DNA from: an uncultured Gammaproteobacteria bacterium
GTDB taxonomy: Bacteria; Pseudomonadota; Gammaproteobacteria; Pseudomonadales; Pseudohongiellaceae
Reading direction: 5' to 3'
Assembly (NCBI GenBank): GCA_913061515.1
Contig: CAJXSF010000018.1
Location: 1 to 52,877, forward strand
DNA: 52,877 nt
The notes beneath the pieces were generated by a model, which was not told the DNA's origin, made no database searches, and worked only from the letters and a program-made list of their open reading frames with translations. Below are positions 29,472 to 38,134 of the stretch, piece by piece. The translations under genes were made by a program, and so were the position numbers. Every line of letters begins with the position of its first letter. Position 1 is the first letter of the stretch.

Positions 29472-30755
29472 TTAATTCGGGCTTTCAAGAATTGCCGCCG
29501 CTCCCATGCCGCCGGCAGTACAAATGGAGATCAGTCCGCGTTTGTTCGTCTCTGTTTCCAGCAGTGTACCGAGCGTTCCTAATATGCGTGCTCCTGTGGC
29601 GGCAAACGGGTGGCCAACGGCCAGTGAGCTACCCTTGAGATTAATGCGATTGCGATCAATAGCTCCAAGGGCTTGTGTGAGGCCGAGTTTTTCGCGGCAA
29701 TACTGATCGCTTTCCCAGGCCTTCAAGGTGCATAGCACTTGGGCGGCGAAGGCTTCATGGATTTCATAGAAATCGAAATCTTGCAGTGTGAGTGATGCTT
29801 GGCTGAGCATTTCGCTAACTGCTACTGTAGGTGCCATCAGCAAGCCTTCTCCACCGACGAAATCGACTGCGCTTGTGCGTCCTTGGGTCAGCCAAGCTTG
29901 CACCTTAAGCCCATGTTTTAGGGCATAAGCTTCACTAGTCATATAGACAGCGGCGGCGCCATCGGTAAGAGGGGTGCTATTGCCCGCCGTTAATGTGCCT
30001 GAGGCGCTGCGGTCGAAGACTGGTTTTAGTGAGCTTAGTTTCTCGATACTGCTGTCGGCCCGCAGATTATTATCTCTGGCAACCCCATGATAAGAGCGTA
30101 GCAATGAATCAAAGAAACCATCTTCATAAGCAGCCGCGGCTTTCAAATGACTCTCCATTGCCCATTGGTCCTGTTCTTCGCGGGTTACGCCCCATTGCTT
30201 GGCCATCAGTTCGCAATGCTGGCCCATCGACAGGCGTGTGCGTGGCTCACCATTAGCGGGCGCCTGCGGGGCTAGCTCGCGCAGACCAAACCCTTTAAAC
30301 GCTTTCAGCCTGGCCGAGAAGGTTTTGGCTTGGCTCGCTTTTAGAATGCGTTTTGATAGGCGTGGCTGTAACACAAGAGGGGCGTCGCTCGTCGTATCAG
30401 TACCGGCCGCAATGGCCGTTTCAATTTGGCCAGACGCAATGCGCCCGGCAAGCAGCAGCGCCGCTTGTAAGGATGTGCCACAAGCCATCTGTAACGTGGT
30501 CCCCGGTGTTGCCGGAGAGAGTGTTGTGCTTAAGACTGCCTCCCGCGCAAGGTTCCAATCTCGGGAGTGGGTTGTGACAGCGCCTGCGATGACATCGTCG
30601 ATTTTCTTGCCATCCAAGGCAAATTTGTCGACCAACTGTTGCAGGGTATCCGACAGCATGTCTAAGTTGCTTAGCTGCGCATAGGCCGTATTGGAACGAC
30701 AAAACGGAATTCGAGTACCGCCAATGATTGCTACCCGGTTGAGTTGCTGCATCAT
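29472..30755 (-). CDS. fadI: Acetyl-CoA C-acyltransferase (3-ketoacyl-CoA thiolase), FadI type
   Basis: 427 aa from the ATG that overlaps the fadJ stop (ATGA). The acyl-accepting Cys is in QMACGTSLQAALL, the catalytic His in YEIHEAFAAQ and LAVGHPFAATGARI, and the second Cys in SICTAGGMGAA. It cleaves 3-ketoacyl-CoA to acetyl-CoA and a shortened acyl-CoA. The longer frame to 30887 would run into fadJ and is not the start. With fadJ it forms the alternative FadIJ beta-oxidation complex. Confidence 0.93.
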   Translation of the reverse strand: MMQQLNRVAIIGGTRIPFCRSNTAYAQLSNLDMLSDTLQQLVDKFALDGKKIDDVIAGAVTTHSRDWNLAREAVLSTTLSPATPGTTLQMACGTSLQAALLLAGRIASGQIETAIAAGTDTTSDAPLVLQPRLSKRILKASQAKTFSARLKAFKGFGLRELAPQAPANGEPRTRLSMGQHCELMAKQWGVTREEQDQWAMESHLKAAAAYEDGFFDSLLRSYHGVARDNNLRADSSIEKLSSLKPVFDRSASGTLTAGNSTPLTDGAAAVYMTSEAYALKHGLKVQAWLTQGRTSAVDFVGGEGLLMAPTVAVSEMLSQASLTLQDFDFYEIHEAFAAQVLCTLKAWESDQYCREKLGLTQALGAIDRNRINLKGSSLAVGHPFAATGARILGTLGTLLETETNKRGLISICTAGGMGAAAILESPN

Positions 30756-32731
30756 TGCTCTCCTTTTTGAGTTTTTAGGTAATGCATGGGGCCGCCACGA
30801 AACGGAGGGAAACCTGTGCCGAAGACCATACCGGCATCGAGAAGATCTTCGTTGCCTACAATGCCATCGCGCAGAGCTGCTTCGCACTCTTGTGTATAAG
30901 CGTTAATTAGGCGTGAACAGATCGCTTGCGTATCCTGTCCTTTGCTTTTCTCTAGTTGTTTGACCGGTTTGTCTTTTTCCCAACGATAGAAACCTTGGCC
31001 GGATTTGCGGCCCAGCTTTCCAGCGGCGACTAGCGCTTCAATGTGGTCGTTGGCTTTTCTTTGTAGCTCGGGGACTTCTTCTTGTGCACCGAGGGTCTTG
31101 GTCACCATGACACACACGTCTAAGCCTACGGTGTCGGCAAGTTCGACAGGCCCCATCGGCATGCCAAAGTGCAGCGCTGCCTCGTCGATAGCCTCGATGG
31201 GCACTCCTTCTTGATGGATAAGCATCGCCTCAAGCATATAGGGCGCTAAGATGCGGTTGACTAGAAAGCCTGGGCTGCTCTTCACTGGTAACGGGAAACG
31301 ATTGATTTGCGAACAAAATGCCGCGCCATTGCGAATTGTCTGTGCGTCGCTTTGGGCGCCAATAACGACCTCGACTAATGGCATTTTTGCCACAGGGTTA
31401 AAGAAGTGCAAGCCAATCAGACGCTCGGGTTTATTGAGGGCAGAAGCGATCTCTTCTATAGGAATCGACGAAGTGTTGCTCGCTAAGATTGCCCCTTCTT
31501 TTAGTTGCGGCTCGAGTGTTTTAAGCAAACTTTGTTTGGCGTCTAAGCGCTCCACGATCACTTCAATGACCACATCAGCGTGGGCGACACCTTTGCCTTC
31601 GACATCGGGGCGTAAACGCTCGAGTGCTGATTTTACTTCGGCGGGGCTAAGTCGTTTCTTTTTAAATAGTGCGCCAGCACGCTTGAGGGCTGGTTCGATA
31701 AACTTCATTTCACGGTCTTGCAAAGTGACTTCCAGTCCCTGCAGAACGCACCAAGCGGCAATATCACCACCCATCACGCCGGCGCCGATGACATGTACTC
31801 GGCGAGCTCGGAAATCACTTTGTTTGCCTTCGCGTTTTAATAACTCCATAAGGCTGAATACGCGCCGTAAACCATCGGCTTGAGGAGTCAGCATTAAGCG
31901 GCCGACGGCTTTTGCTTCTGCGCGCATCATCGCGTCGCAATCGTTGCCGTAGACTTCCCAAGTATCGATCAGTCGATAGGGAGCAGGGTAGTGTGCCTCT
32001 TTTGCTCGTTGGGCTGTCTTGTTGCGCATTTGCTTCGCAAGAAAGCCTCTGGCTAAAGAGAAATTGCTGAGACGGGCAAGGAGCGAGGGTTTGCGGCTCT
32101 TGCGTTTAGCAAGAATCGCCCGCCGTGCAGCCCAATAGAGTTCTTCATGACGACTGATTACTTCGTCCACCAAGCCTACTGATTTCGCTTGTCTTGCATT
32201 GAGCTGGCGCGCCGATAGCATCAGCTCCATGGCTTTTAGTCCGCCGATCTGTCGAACCGAGCGCGCGGACCCCCCGAAGCCTGGGAATATTCCTAGCTGT
32301 ACTTCGGGAAAGCCGATTTTGGTGCTGGGCAGGTCTCGAGCAATACGATATGAACAACTGAGGGCTAACTCTAGGCCGCCTCCTAAACAATAGCCTTCGA
32401 ATGCCGCGACAGTAGGGAAAGGCAGCGCCTCAAGCTTGCGAAACATGTCATGGACTTCTTCGATAGACTTAGTGACTTCTGTTAAATCGGTAAATTGACC
32501 GAATTCGCGAATATCGGCGCCTAAGATGAACCCTGTGCTTTTGTCTGACAGTATTGCTAACCCTGTGGGGGTTGCCGCTTTGGCATAATCAATTAACGCT
32601 TCGAATTCGCGCAAAACTTCTTCTGAAAGTGCGTTGATTGCCTCGCCTTCTCGATTGATAAACAACCAGAGAATGCCATCGGCATCTTGTTCGGTTCGCC
32701 AATGGCGGCATTGCGGAAGAGTGTCACTCAT
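30752..32731 (-). CDS. fadJ: 3-hydroxyacyl-CoA dehydrogenase / enoyl-CoA hydratase, FadJ type
   Basis: 659 aa. The N-terminal crotonase half has GFILGADIREF, AAFEGYCLGGGLELALSC and FPEVQLGIFPGFGGSARSVR with both oxyanion and Glu positions. The NAD-binding half starts with VHVIGAGVMGGDIAAWCVLQ and continues with ASNTSSIPIEEIA, GLHFFNPVAKMPLVEVV and SPGFLVNRIL. It hydrates enoyl-CoA and oxidises the 3-hydroxy product. It starts 23 bases behind the sensor kinase gene at 32755 on the same strand and is coupled to fadI by the 4-base overlap. It is slightly shorter than E. coli FadJ. Confidence 0.93.
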   Translation of the reverse strand: MSDTLPQCRHWRTEQDADGILWLFINREGEAINALSEEVLREFEALIDYAKAATPTGLAILSDKSTGFILGADIREFGQFTDLTEVTKSIEEVHDMFRKLEALPFPTVAAFEGYCLGGGLELALSCSYRIARDLPSTKIGFPEVQLGIFPGFGGSARSVRQIGGLKAMELMLSARQLNARQAKSVGLVDEVISRHEELYWAARRAILAKRKSRKPSLLARLSNFSLARGFLAKQMRNKTAQRAKEAHYPAPYRLIDTWEVYGNDCDAMMRAEAKAVGRLMLTPQADGLRRVFSLMELLKREGKQSDFRARRVHVIGAGVMGGDIAAWCVLQGLEVTLQDREMKFIEPALKRAGALFKKKRLSPAEVKSALERLRPDVEGKGVAHADVVIEVIVERLDAKQSLLKTLEPQLKEGAILASNTSSIPIEEIASALNKPERLIGLHFFNPVAKMPLVEVVIGAQSDAQTIRNGAAFCSQINRFPLPVKSSPGFLVNRILAPYMLEAMLIHQEGVPIEAIDEAALHFGMPMGPVELADTVGLDVCVMVTKTLGAQEEVPELQRKANDHIEALVAAGKLGRKSGQGFYRWEKDKPVKQLEKSKGQDTQAICSRLINAYTQECEAALRDGIVGNEDLLDAGMVFGTGFPPFRGGPMHYLKTQKGEQ

Positions 32732-32754
32732 AGCCTATATTCCCTGCGGTTGGG

Positions 32755-34626
32755 TTAACATCTAGCGTCGTGTAGCAACATTGCAGGCAAAGACAATGAA
32801 AATGTCGTGCCCTGATTAAATTTGCTATTCCAGTCTATCAAAGCATCGATCTCTTTGCTGCGCGAGATAATATTATTAATGCCATTGCCCATAGGGCCGT
32901 GCCGATCAAAGCCACGGCCGTTGTCGCTGATGACGATTTCAAGCTGTTCTGTGTTGTAACGAACCTTCACAACAACGTTATTGGCGTTTGCATGGCGAAT
33001 AATGTTGCTCACTACTTCTTTCATGATTCGGTTGATGGTAAAGGCGATTTTCGAGGGAACAATGAGTGCATTCTCTGGGAGTTCTTGCGACCATTGTACT
33101 TCATGACCAGAGCCTAAAAGCCGCAGTTCGGTTTCCTCTCTAATATCATTTAAAAAAGGGCGAATAGCTTGATCGGGGTTGTTTGCTTTTGACACTGCGT
33201 GGCGAAGGCTTTCCAGTGCCGATCGTGCCATGTCAGCGAGTTTGCTATTGCGGTCAGCGTGGACAATTGATAAGAGTTTTGAACCAACATCATCGTGTAA
33301 TTCCCGATAAATATTAAGGCGCTCTTTTTCAGCGGCTTGCTGCAATTCTAACTGTCGACGTTCGAAATAACTTTTCTCAATGACTTTGCGACTGGCCTCT
33401 ACTTTGAGCTCAAGCTGTTTGTTGATGTTCTCTACCATTGATAGCGCCCCGTGGAAACGCCAAAGCAGAGTGCCAATGAAAACAACAAAAAGTAACGGAA
33501 CGCCAAAATGCGCATAGAAAATATTGCCTTCCCACTGCGCAGAGCTGGTAAAGAACATCAAATAGTAATTGTGTGCAAACAAGCCAATTTGAACGAACAA
33601 AGAGAGGGTAACCACTATGGCCGGAATATTATGTTCCTTAAATGCAAGCTTGGCGACTCGAGATACAATGATGGCCAGAATAATGAAACCGACAAGGTGA
33701 AACGAATAGGCTATATTGAAGAACAACTCTGGAGGTAAATAAAAGTACGAAATTGAAGCAATAAGGCACCAAGCTAAGAACAGTTTTTCACGATTCTCTC
33801 TTTTCACATTGGTGATAAGCCTGCCAATAAATCCGTACATAAAAAATATCGAAAAGTCGATTGCAACATGGACAAGCGGGAGCCAAATTGCATAAGGCAC
33901 TGGGTTACTTAGCACGACAAAATGCAATGAAATAACACTCCAGCTTAAACACATGCCGCTGAAATATAGGTACACGGTTTCGCGCGGGCGAACCATCCAA
34001 AGCATAAAACTCATAAGGCAAAGCCCGATACCCAATGCGAGTAAGATTTCGTTTAGTTCTACCTGTCGCAACATTCTTGATTCATAAAGAGGTGTTAGCG
34101 ATTTGATATCACCGTACACGATGGGAGCCAGGTTTCCGCCCCAAGGACTTCTAGTGATGCGAACGATGACCTCATTGCCGTCAGGTAGCCAGTTTGGTGT
34201 TTGTATTGAGGTGAGTAATGGGTGATTCCAAGACATGGTCTCACGCCCTTCATTTTGCGGGCTTGCTGCGAGTAAGTGACCATTAAAATACACTTCAATA
34301 TCCAAATTGAAGCGCCAGAAATATAGTCCGTAAATGGCCGAGTCTTCAGGGCGATCTAAAGAGAATCGAAACCAAACATAAGGTGACTCTTGTGTGCTGG
34401 TCTGCGCTATTTCTGATTTTTCACGCGTGTTATAAGGCAGAGTCGCCGCCGTCCAAGGGGCATCAGGGGGAGGCATGTCAGCACTCCAGTAAAGCGATTC
34501 CACCTCTTCTAGCAATGTCAGAGAATCCGTTAGAGGGGGCTGTGCTTTTGCGTTTGGTGCGAGCAGGAGTGTGGTAAGGCATGCCAGTAGCAGCGCGGGC
34601 AAGTAGGATCGCAAAGTTCGGATCAT
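32755..34626 (-). CDS. Seven-TM DISM sensor histidine kinase (NarX/HisKA_3-like)
   Basis: 623 aa. A signal peptide (~1-29) is followed by a periplasmic galactose-binding-like domain (~30-180), seven transmembrane helices (~190-391, 7TMR-DISM type), a coiled coil (~395-440), the phosphoacceptor helix (YRELHDDVGSKLLSIVH, His444) and a HATPase domain with N-box MKEVVSNIIRHA and G1 box SDNGRGF. DISM receptors are thought to bind sugars or other small ligands outside the cell. The divergent NarL-type regulator at 34822 is the likely partner. Only 23 bases separate its stop from fadJ, so kinase and beta-oxidation genes may share a transcript. Confidence 0.88.
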   Translation of the reverse strand: MIRTLRSYLPALLLACLTTLLLAPNAKAQPPLTDSLTLLEEVESLYWSADMPPPDAPWTAATLPYNTREKSEIAQTSTQESPYVWFRFSLDRPEDSAIYGLYFWRFNLDIEVYFNGHLLAASPQNEGRETMSWNHPLLTSIQTPNWLPDGNEVIVRITRSPWGGNLAPIVYGDIKSLTPLYESRMLRQVELNEILLALGIGLCLMSFMLWMVRPRETVYLYFSGMCLSWSVISLHFVVLSNPVPYAIWLPLVHVAIDFSIFFMYGFIGRLITNVKRENREKLFLAWCLIASISYFYLPPELFFNIAYSFHLVGFIILAIIVSRVAKLAFKEHNIPAIVVTLSLFVQIGLFAHNYYLMFFTSSAQWEGNIFYAHFGVPLLFVVFIGTLLWRFHGALSMVENINKQLELKVEASRKVIEKSYFERRQLELQQAAEKERLNIYRELHDDVGSKLLSIVHADRNSKLADMARSALESLRHAVSKANNPDQAIRPFLNDIREETELRLLGSGHEVQWSQELPENALIVPSKIAFTINRIMKEVVSNIIRHANANNVVVKVRYNTEQLEIVISDNGRGFDRHGPMGNGINNIISRSKEIDALIDWNSKFNQGTTFSLSLPAMLLHDARC

Positions 34627-34821
34627 CGAGCTTTCTCTAAGAGGGGCAAAAATTGGTATTCTACAGTTAAATACTCGCTTACCCTATAAGTGCTCTGTGC
34701 TTTTGTGCTCACCCACCCTTTCAGGGGTATACAATGTGGAAGCGCTCACTTAAAGTTTGCGCTATAAATACACGGGTGCACTGTAATTGGCAATGCTCGT
34801 GCAAACGCTCAGGGCAATTCC

Positions 34822-35475
34822 ATGTTTCCCCATTCAGATGGCAAAGCTTTAGTCGTAGAAGACAACCCAGATACGCTGGAGTGGCTAGTGTCTTGTGTGC
34901 AGGCGGCTTTTCCAGCCTTGCAGATTGTTACTGCCAGCGACTTGGCCTTAGGCAAGAGCCTTGTTGAAAAACACAATTTTGATCTCGCCCTTATTGATCT
35001 CGGCCTTCCTGATGGTAGCGGTATAGAGCTAATCAAAACCTTGTCGTTGAAAGCATATTCGTCTTACATTGTCGTGGCGACCATCTATGATGATGATAAG
35101 AACCTATTTGCCGCACTCAAGTCAGGTGCTAAAGGCTATATTCTAAAAGATCAGGACCGCGAGCGAATCGTGAGCTATCTAAAGGGGATCAAAAAGAATC
35201 GTCCGCCACTCTCGGCAGCCTCATCAGCCCGCTTGATAAGTCATTTTAATTCGAAGGGTGATGCGCTAGAGCGCTCGGCGCTAACAGCGCGAGAGTCCGA
35301 GGTAGTCTGCCTTATCGGCAAGGGGTATAGCGTTGAGGATACCGCGGGAATGCTAAAGTTGTCTCCAGACACGATTAAGGGTTATATCAAGGGGATTTAC
35401 GCGAAGTTAGGCGTCGGAAATCGCGCTGAATTGACCTTGGAAGCTGTACGTCTGGGAATTATTGATTCAGTTTAA
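34822..35475 (+). CDS. NarL/FixJ-type response regulator
   Basis: 217 aa. The receiver has the acidic pair Glu13-Asp14, phosphoacceptor Asp59 (LALIDLGLPDG), switch Thr87 and Lys109 (GYILKDQ). The LuxR-type helix-turn-helix is LTARESEVVCLIGKGYSVED, then TIKGYIKGIYAKLGVGNRAEL. It is transcribed away from the DISM sensor kinase across a 195-base shared promoter region and is its likely partner. Targets are unknown; the kinase-fadJ-fadI unit is a candidate by position. A G-rich stretch before ATG 34822 is only a weak ribosome binding site. Confidence 0.9.
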   Translation: MFPHSDGKALVVEDNPDTLEWLVSCVQAAFPALQIVTASDLALGKSLVEKHNFDLALIDLGLPDGSGIELIKTLSLKAYSSYIVVATIYDDDKNLFAALKSGAKGYILKDQDRERIVSYLKGIKKNRPPLSAASSARLISHFNSKGDALERSALTARESEVVCLIGKGYSVEDTAGMLKLSPDTIKGYIKGIYAKLGVGNRAELTLEAVRLGIIDSV

Positions 35476-35544
35476 TGCCCCTTTAAGGCTTCGCATTTGT
35501 TATTATTGGTTCGCTATTTGAACTTCCTGGAGCCAATTCCCACT

Positions 35545-36072
35545 ATGCGATTCGCCGTAATTATCCTATTGAGTGCCCTGTCGGCAAGCTGTATGAGCAG
35601 CCGAATTCTCGAGCAATGGCCAGAAGATATCCCCGAACAACGTCATTTTAGATCCTTATATCAAGACGATAAGATTAACGCCCAACTACAGTCGGAAATC
35701 GAATACCTCACCTGGGTTTCTCGCTTCTATCAAGGTTGGGAGATGATGCCTATTGGTTGGGATGATATTTCTGGCAGTGTCTTAGTGGATCTTGAGCCAG
35801 CTCAACACCGATATTTAAACCGAAAACTTTCGCGGATCGGCGTGCAGATCTCGGGCGAGTGGGCTAAAGATAATAGTGTGCGAGAGATTGATTCACGGAT
35901 GTTGAGTTTGTGGGCAGGGGTTATGCAGGCTGACTTTTCAGCGCAGTACCGCGTGCGTGCGGTTGACTTGATCGCACAAGATGTTGCGCTTCTCTTGCAA
36001 GGAGCGCTGGCGCCTGAGGCGGTAGATGAATATCGCTATAGCGAAGCCCTTGGAGTGTCATTGGAGCCATGA
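35545..36072 (+). CDS. Putative lipoprotein of unknown function
   Basis: 175 aa from ATG 35545, chosen because a lipoprotein leader with lipobox LSASC (Cys at residue 16) follows directly; an upstream TTG adds 16 residues. Family not recognised. The mature part is a compact helical-looking domain (SRFYQGWEMMPIGWDDIS, then RKLSRIGVQISGEWAKDN). It follows the response regulator by 69 bases and overlaps the 3' end of the DUF1857 gene by 15 bases on the other strand. Confidence 0.7.
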   Translation: MRFAVIILLSALSASCMSSRILEQWPEDIPEQRHFRSLYQDDKINAQLQSEIEYLTWVSRFYQGWEMMPIGWDDISGSVLVDLEPAQHRYLNRKLSRIGVQISGEWAKDNSVREIDSRMLSLWAGVMQADFSAQYRVRAVDLIAQDVALLLQGALAPEAVDEYRYSEALGVSLEP

Positions 36073-36540
36073 GCCGGTTCCGGGCATTCCTTCCCTGCTG
36101 AATTTGCGCAGCAGCGCGATGGCCTCTCGGTCATTCTGGACATAAGCCGATTTCAGGTATTCGTCCACGTCAAGATTGTCGTCAGTATTGCCCGATTCTC
36201 GACGATACAGAAACCTCACAATAAGATGCCCCGGAGCGGGCTCTTCTATTCGTGCAATACTCTCGGCAAAAAATACTGGGTCCGAGTCAGCAGGACTTGT
36301 ATGCACCTGTTCTTCGTGTGTTAACACAACTCGTTCACGCAAACTATGTTCGCCGAAGCGCAGCGCTCGCACAAACCCGCTGTCAGTTATTTCTTCGACT
36401 GTACACTCGATATTGGGCGTAAAGTGCGCAGGATATTTGCTGCGAAAAACTAACCCCTCCCAGAGTTGTGCCTTGCTCATATGAGGGACGTGAGACTCCT
36501 TCGGGTCATTGATTTGAATAATGTGTTGAAACTCGAGCAT
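36058..36540 (-). CDS. DUF1857 (AtaL-like, SRPBCC superfamily) protein
   Basis: 160 aa, single domain. The family pattern is visible in FQHIIQINDP, LTREQLW-like MSKAQLWEGLVFRSKYPAHF, FGEHSLRERVVLTHEEQVH and LIVRFLYRRES. The SRPBCC fold has a hydrophobic pocket for a small ligand; the activity in bacteria is not known. It lies 3 bases behind the Yip1-domain gene and is probably co-transcribed with it. Confidence 0.8.
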   Translation of the reverse strand: MLEFQHIIQINDPKESHVPHMSKAQLWEGLVFRSKYPAHFTPNIECTVEEITDSGFVRALRFGEHSLRERVVLTHEEQVHTSPADSDPVFFAESIARIEEPAPGHLIVRFLYRRESGNTDDNLDVDEYLKSAYVQNDREAIALLRKFSREGMPGTGSWLQ

Positions 36541-36543
36541 ATT

Positions 36544-37143
36544 TTAAGCATCCGTGAAAACTGGCATCGCACCCATTTCCCAAAGTATAACGGTCGCGGC
36601 GAGCAATGCCACCATTAACACAAGTCCTACAGCGACTGTGGCGCTGGCAAAGAGGAAACCGCGCTCTTTTGGCATGTCATAGACAATCGGAATGCCAATA
36701 TAAAGCAAGTATAGCGTGTAGGCAGATGCTAGCGTGCCTAATACCATATCGAGCCAAAGCACTGGATAGAGACCGATGAGCCCAATGATAAACATAGGTG
36801 TGCACATATAAGAGGCTACGGCGATACCTCGGGCAATGTCATTGTTTTTGCCATCATAGGTTTTTGCCATCCAATACACCATGTATCCGAGAAAACCCAC
36901 ACTTAGTAAAATGGCGATATAGAACAAACCCATAATCTGGGCGGCTGAGGATTGTGTTAACAGAATCTGTCGGTCAGCCAGCTCCCAACCAATATTAGAG
37001 GCCCCGTACCACCATGCGAAGGGCGGCAAAATGGCAATCCAGATGAGATGGCGCATATAGTGCCCAGCAATGCTGTGTTGATCGTCTCGTATGTTTGCCC
37101 ACTCTTGGTGAGGGTGAGTCAAAATTCCAATGATGTGTTTCAT
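36544..37143 (-). CDS. Yip1-domain integral membrane protein
   Basis: 199 aa. Five hydrophobic helices follow a short N-terminus (HIIGILTHPHQEWANIRDD) that is typical of the bacterial Yip1 family, with WMAKTYDGKNND and VLGTLASAYTLYLLYIGIP in the loops. The function in bacteria is not established. GGAGA stands 6 bases before the ATG. It is 28 bases behind the TauE/SafE-like gene on the same strand, so it may be the tail of the cco transcript. Confidence 0.82.
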   Translation of the reverse strand: MKHIIGILTHPHQEWANIRDDQHSIAGHYMRHLIWIAILPPFAWWYGASNIGWELADRQILLTQSSAAQIMGLFYIAILLSVGFLGYMVYWMAKTYDGKNNDIARGIAVASYMCTPMFIIGLIGLYPVLWLDMVLGTLASAYTLYLLYIGIPIVYDMPKERGFLFASATVAVGLVLMVALLAATVILWEMGAMPVFTDA

Positions 37144-37171
37144 GTGTATCTCCTAAACTGCATTGCGAGAA

Positions 37172-37957
37172 TTACTCGCCTGTTAGAGTTATTTGATCTA
37201 AAGACATGCTTGCATGGTCAGCGTGTGAGTTAAGTAGCATTGCGAGGCTAACTAGCCCCAATAGTATGATTCCAGAGCCTGCAATGCTGCGTAATAAAGG
37301 GTTTGAAAGGAATCTTCCAAACAAACCGATCATGCTACCTGTGCCCAAAACGAAGGGCAGTGTGCCTAAGCCGAAACTTGCCATGAGAAATGCGCCTTTG
37401 ACTGGATCCCCTGATGCCAGAGCGAGCCCCAGCATGCTGTATACGATGCCACAGGGAAGGAATCCCCAAGCAGCGCCAGCCATAAGTTTGTGGCTAGTAT
37501 CGCTCAAATTAATGTGTGCAACCTTCTCGAGTACCGGTTGCCACAGTTTGCCAAGTAACTTTTCTAACCGCGCAATTCCTCGCCACCAACCTGCAATATA
37601 GAACCCGAGGGCGATCATAAGAAGCGCACTAAAGGTTCGCAAAATAATTCCCGGCATTGGTCCGATGACCATAAGCAAAGCGCTAGCAGACCCCGCAAAA
37701 AAACCAAGCAAGGAGTAGGACAACATTTTTCCAGAGGCAAAAACAAAGGCATCTGTTGTTGCGCTCGCAGGGAACTTGCTGCTGCGCAACTGAGCGGTCT
37801 CTGTGTTTTGCCATATCTGGACCGCAACAGTACCCTGCTCTGAAGAGGGTGTCCTTTGGCTGCCCATAATTAGGGCCGATGCAATGCTGCCGCACATCGC
37901 CATGCAGTGGGGAGCGCTTAGGAGTCCTAGACTGAATGCGATCAAGAAGTCACTCAT
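37172..37957 (-). CDS. TauE/SafE-like membrane protein of the cbb3 oxidase locus (sulfite exporter family)
   Basis: 261 aa from ATG 37957, which overlaps the ccoS end by 8 bases. The N-terminal GLLSAPHCMAMCGSIASAL has the HCxxMCG-type motif seen in the DsbD-related proteins next to ccoS. Six or more helices follow, with GAAWGFLPCGIVYSMLGLA as the second half-repeat. Proteins of this type are linked to maturation or metal supply of cbb3 oxidases by gene neighbourhood; direct activity is unproven. Confidence 0.82.
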   Translation of the reverse strand: MSDFLIAFSLGLLSAPHCMAMCGSIASALIMGSQRTPSSEQGTVAVQIWQNTETAQLRSSKFPASATTDAFVFASGKMLSYSLLGFFAGSASALLMVIGPMPGIILRTFSALLMIALGFYIAGWWRGIARLEKLLGKLWQPVLEKVAHINLSDTSHKLMAGAAWGFLPCGIVYSMLGLALASGDPVKGAFLMASFGLGTLPFVLGTGSMIGLFGRFLSNPLLRSIAGSGIILLGLVSLAMLLNSHADHASMSLDQITLTGE

Positions 37958-38132
37958 CTGCGCGATCCGGTTTTGATTCGGCTTGAGCATTGTCATCGTC
38001 GTCAAACAAAATGCTGTAGGCTTGCTTGTCTAAATCATCGAATTGATCATTGCGTGCCGACCAAATAAACCCCCATAAAGAGAAGGCAACTAAGATGACC
38101 GTGATTGGGATAAGGACCAGGAATAATTCCAT
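37950..38132 (-). CDS. ccoS: cbb3-type oxidase assembly protein CcoS
   Basis: 60 aa from ATG 38132. One membrane helix (VLIPITVILVAFSLWGFIW) is followed by WSARNDQFDDLDKQAYSILF, the CcoS signature, and an acidic tail. CcoS is needed to insert heme and copper cofactors in the cbb3 oxidase. It starts 2 bases after ccoI. Confidence 0.92.
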   Translation of the reverse strand: MELFLVLIPITVILVAFSLWGFIWSARNDQFDDLDKQAYSILFDDDDNAQAESKPDRADE

Positions 38133-38134
38133 TG

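Noticed and set aside
29463..29482. Hairpin GCCCGA/TCGGGC at the fadI stop codon
   Set aside because: The 6-bp stem overlaps the stop codon and has no T tract on the minus strand, so it is not a credible terminator.
30199..30684. 161-codon open frame antisense to fadI
   Set aside because: Same reason: it lies within a conserved thiolase and has no family signature.
31251..31883. 210-codon open frame antisense to fadJ
   Set aside because: Low-complexity Ser/Arg-rich translation inside a strong gene; a shadow frame.
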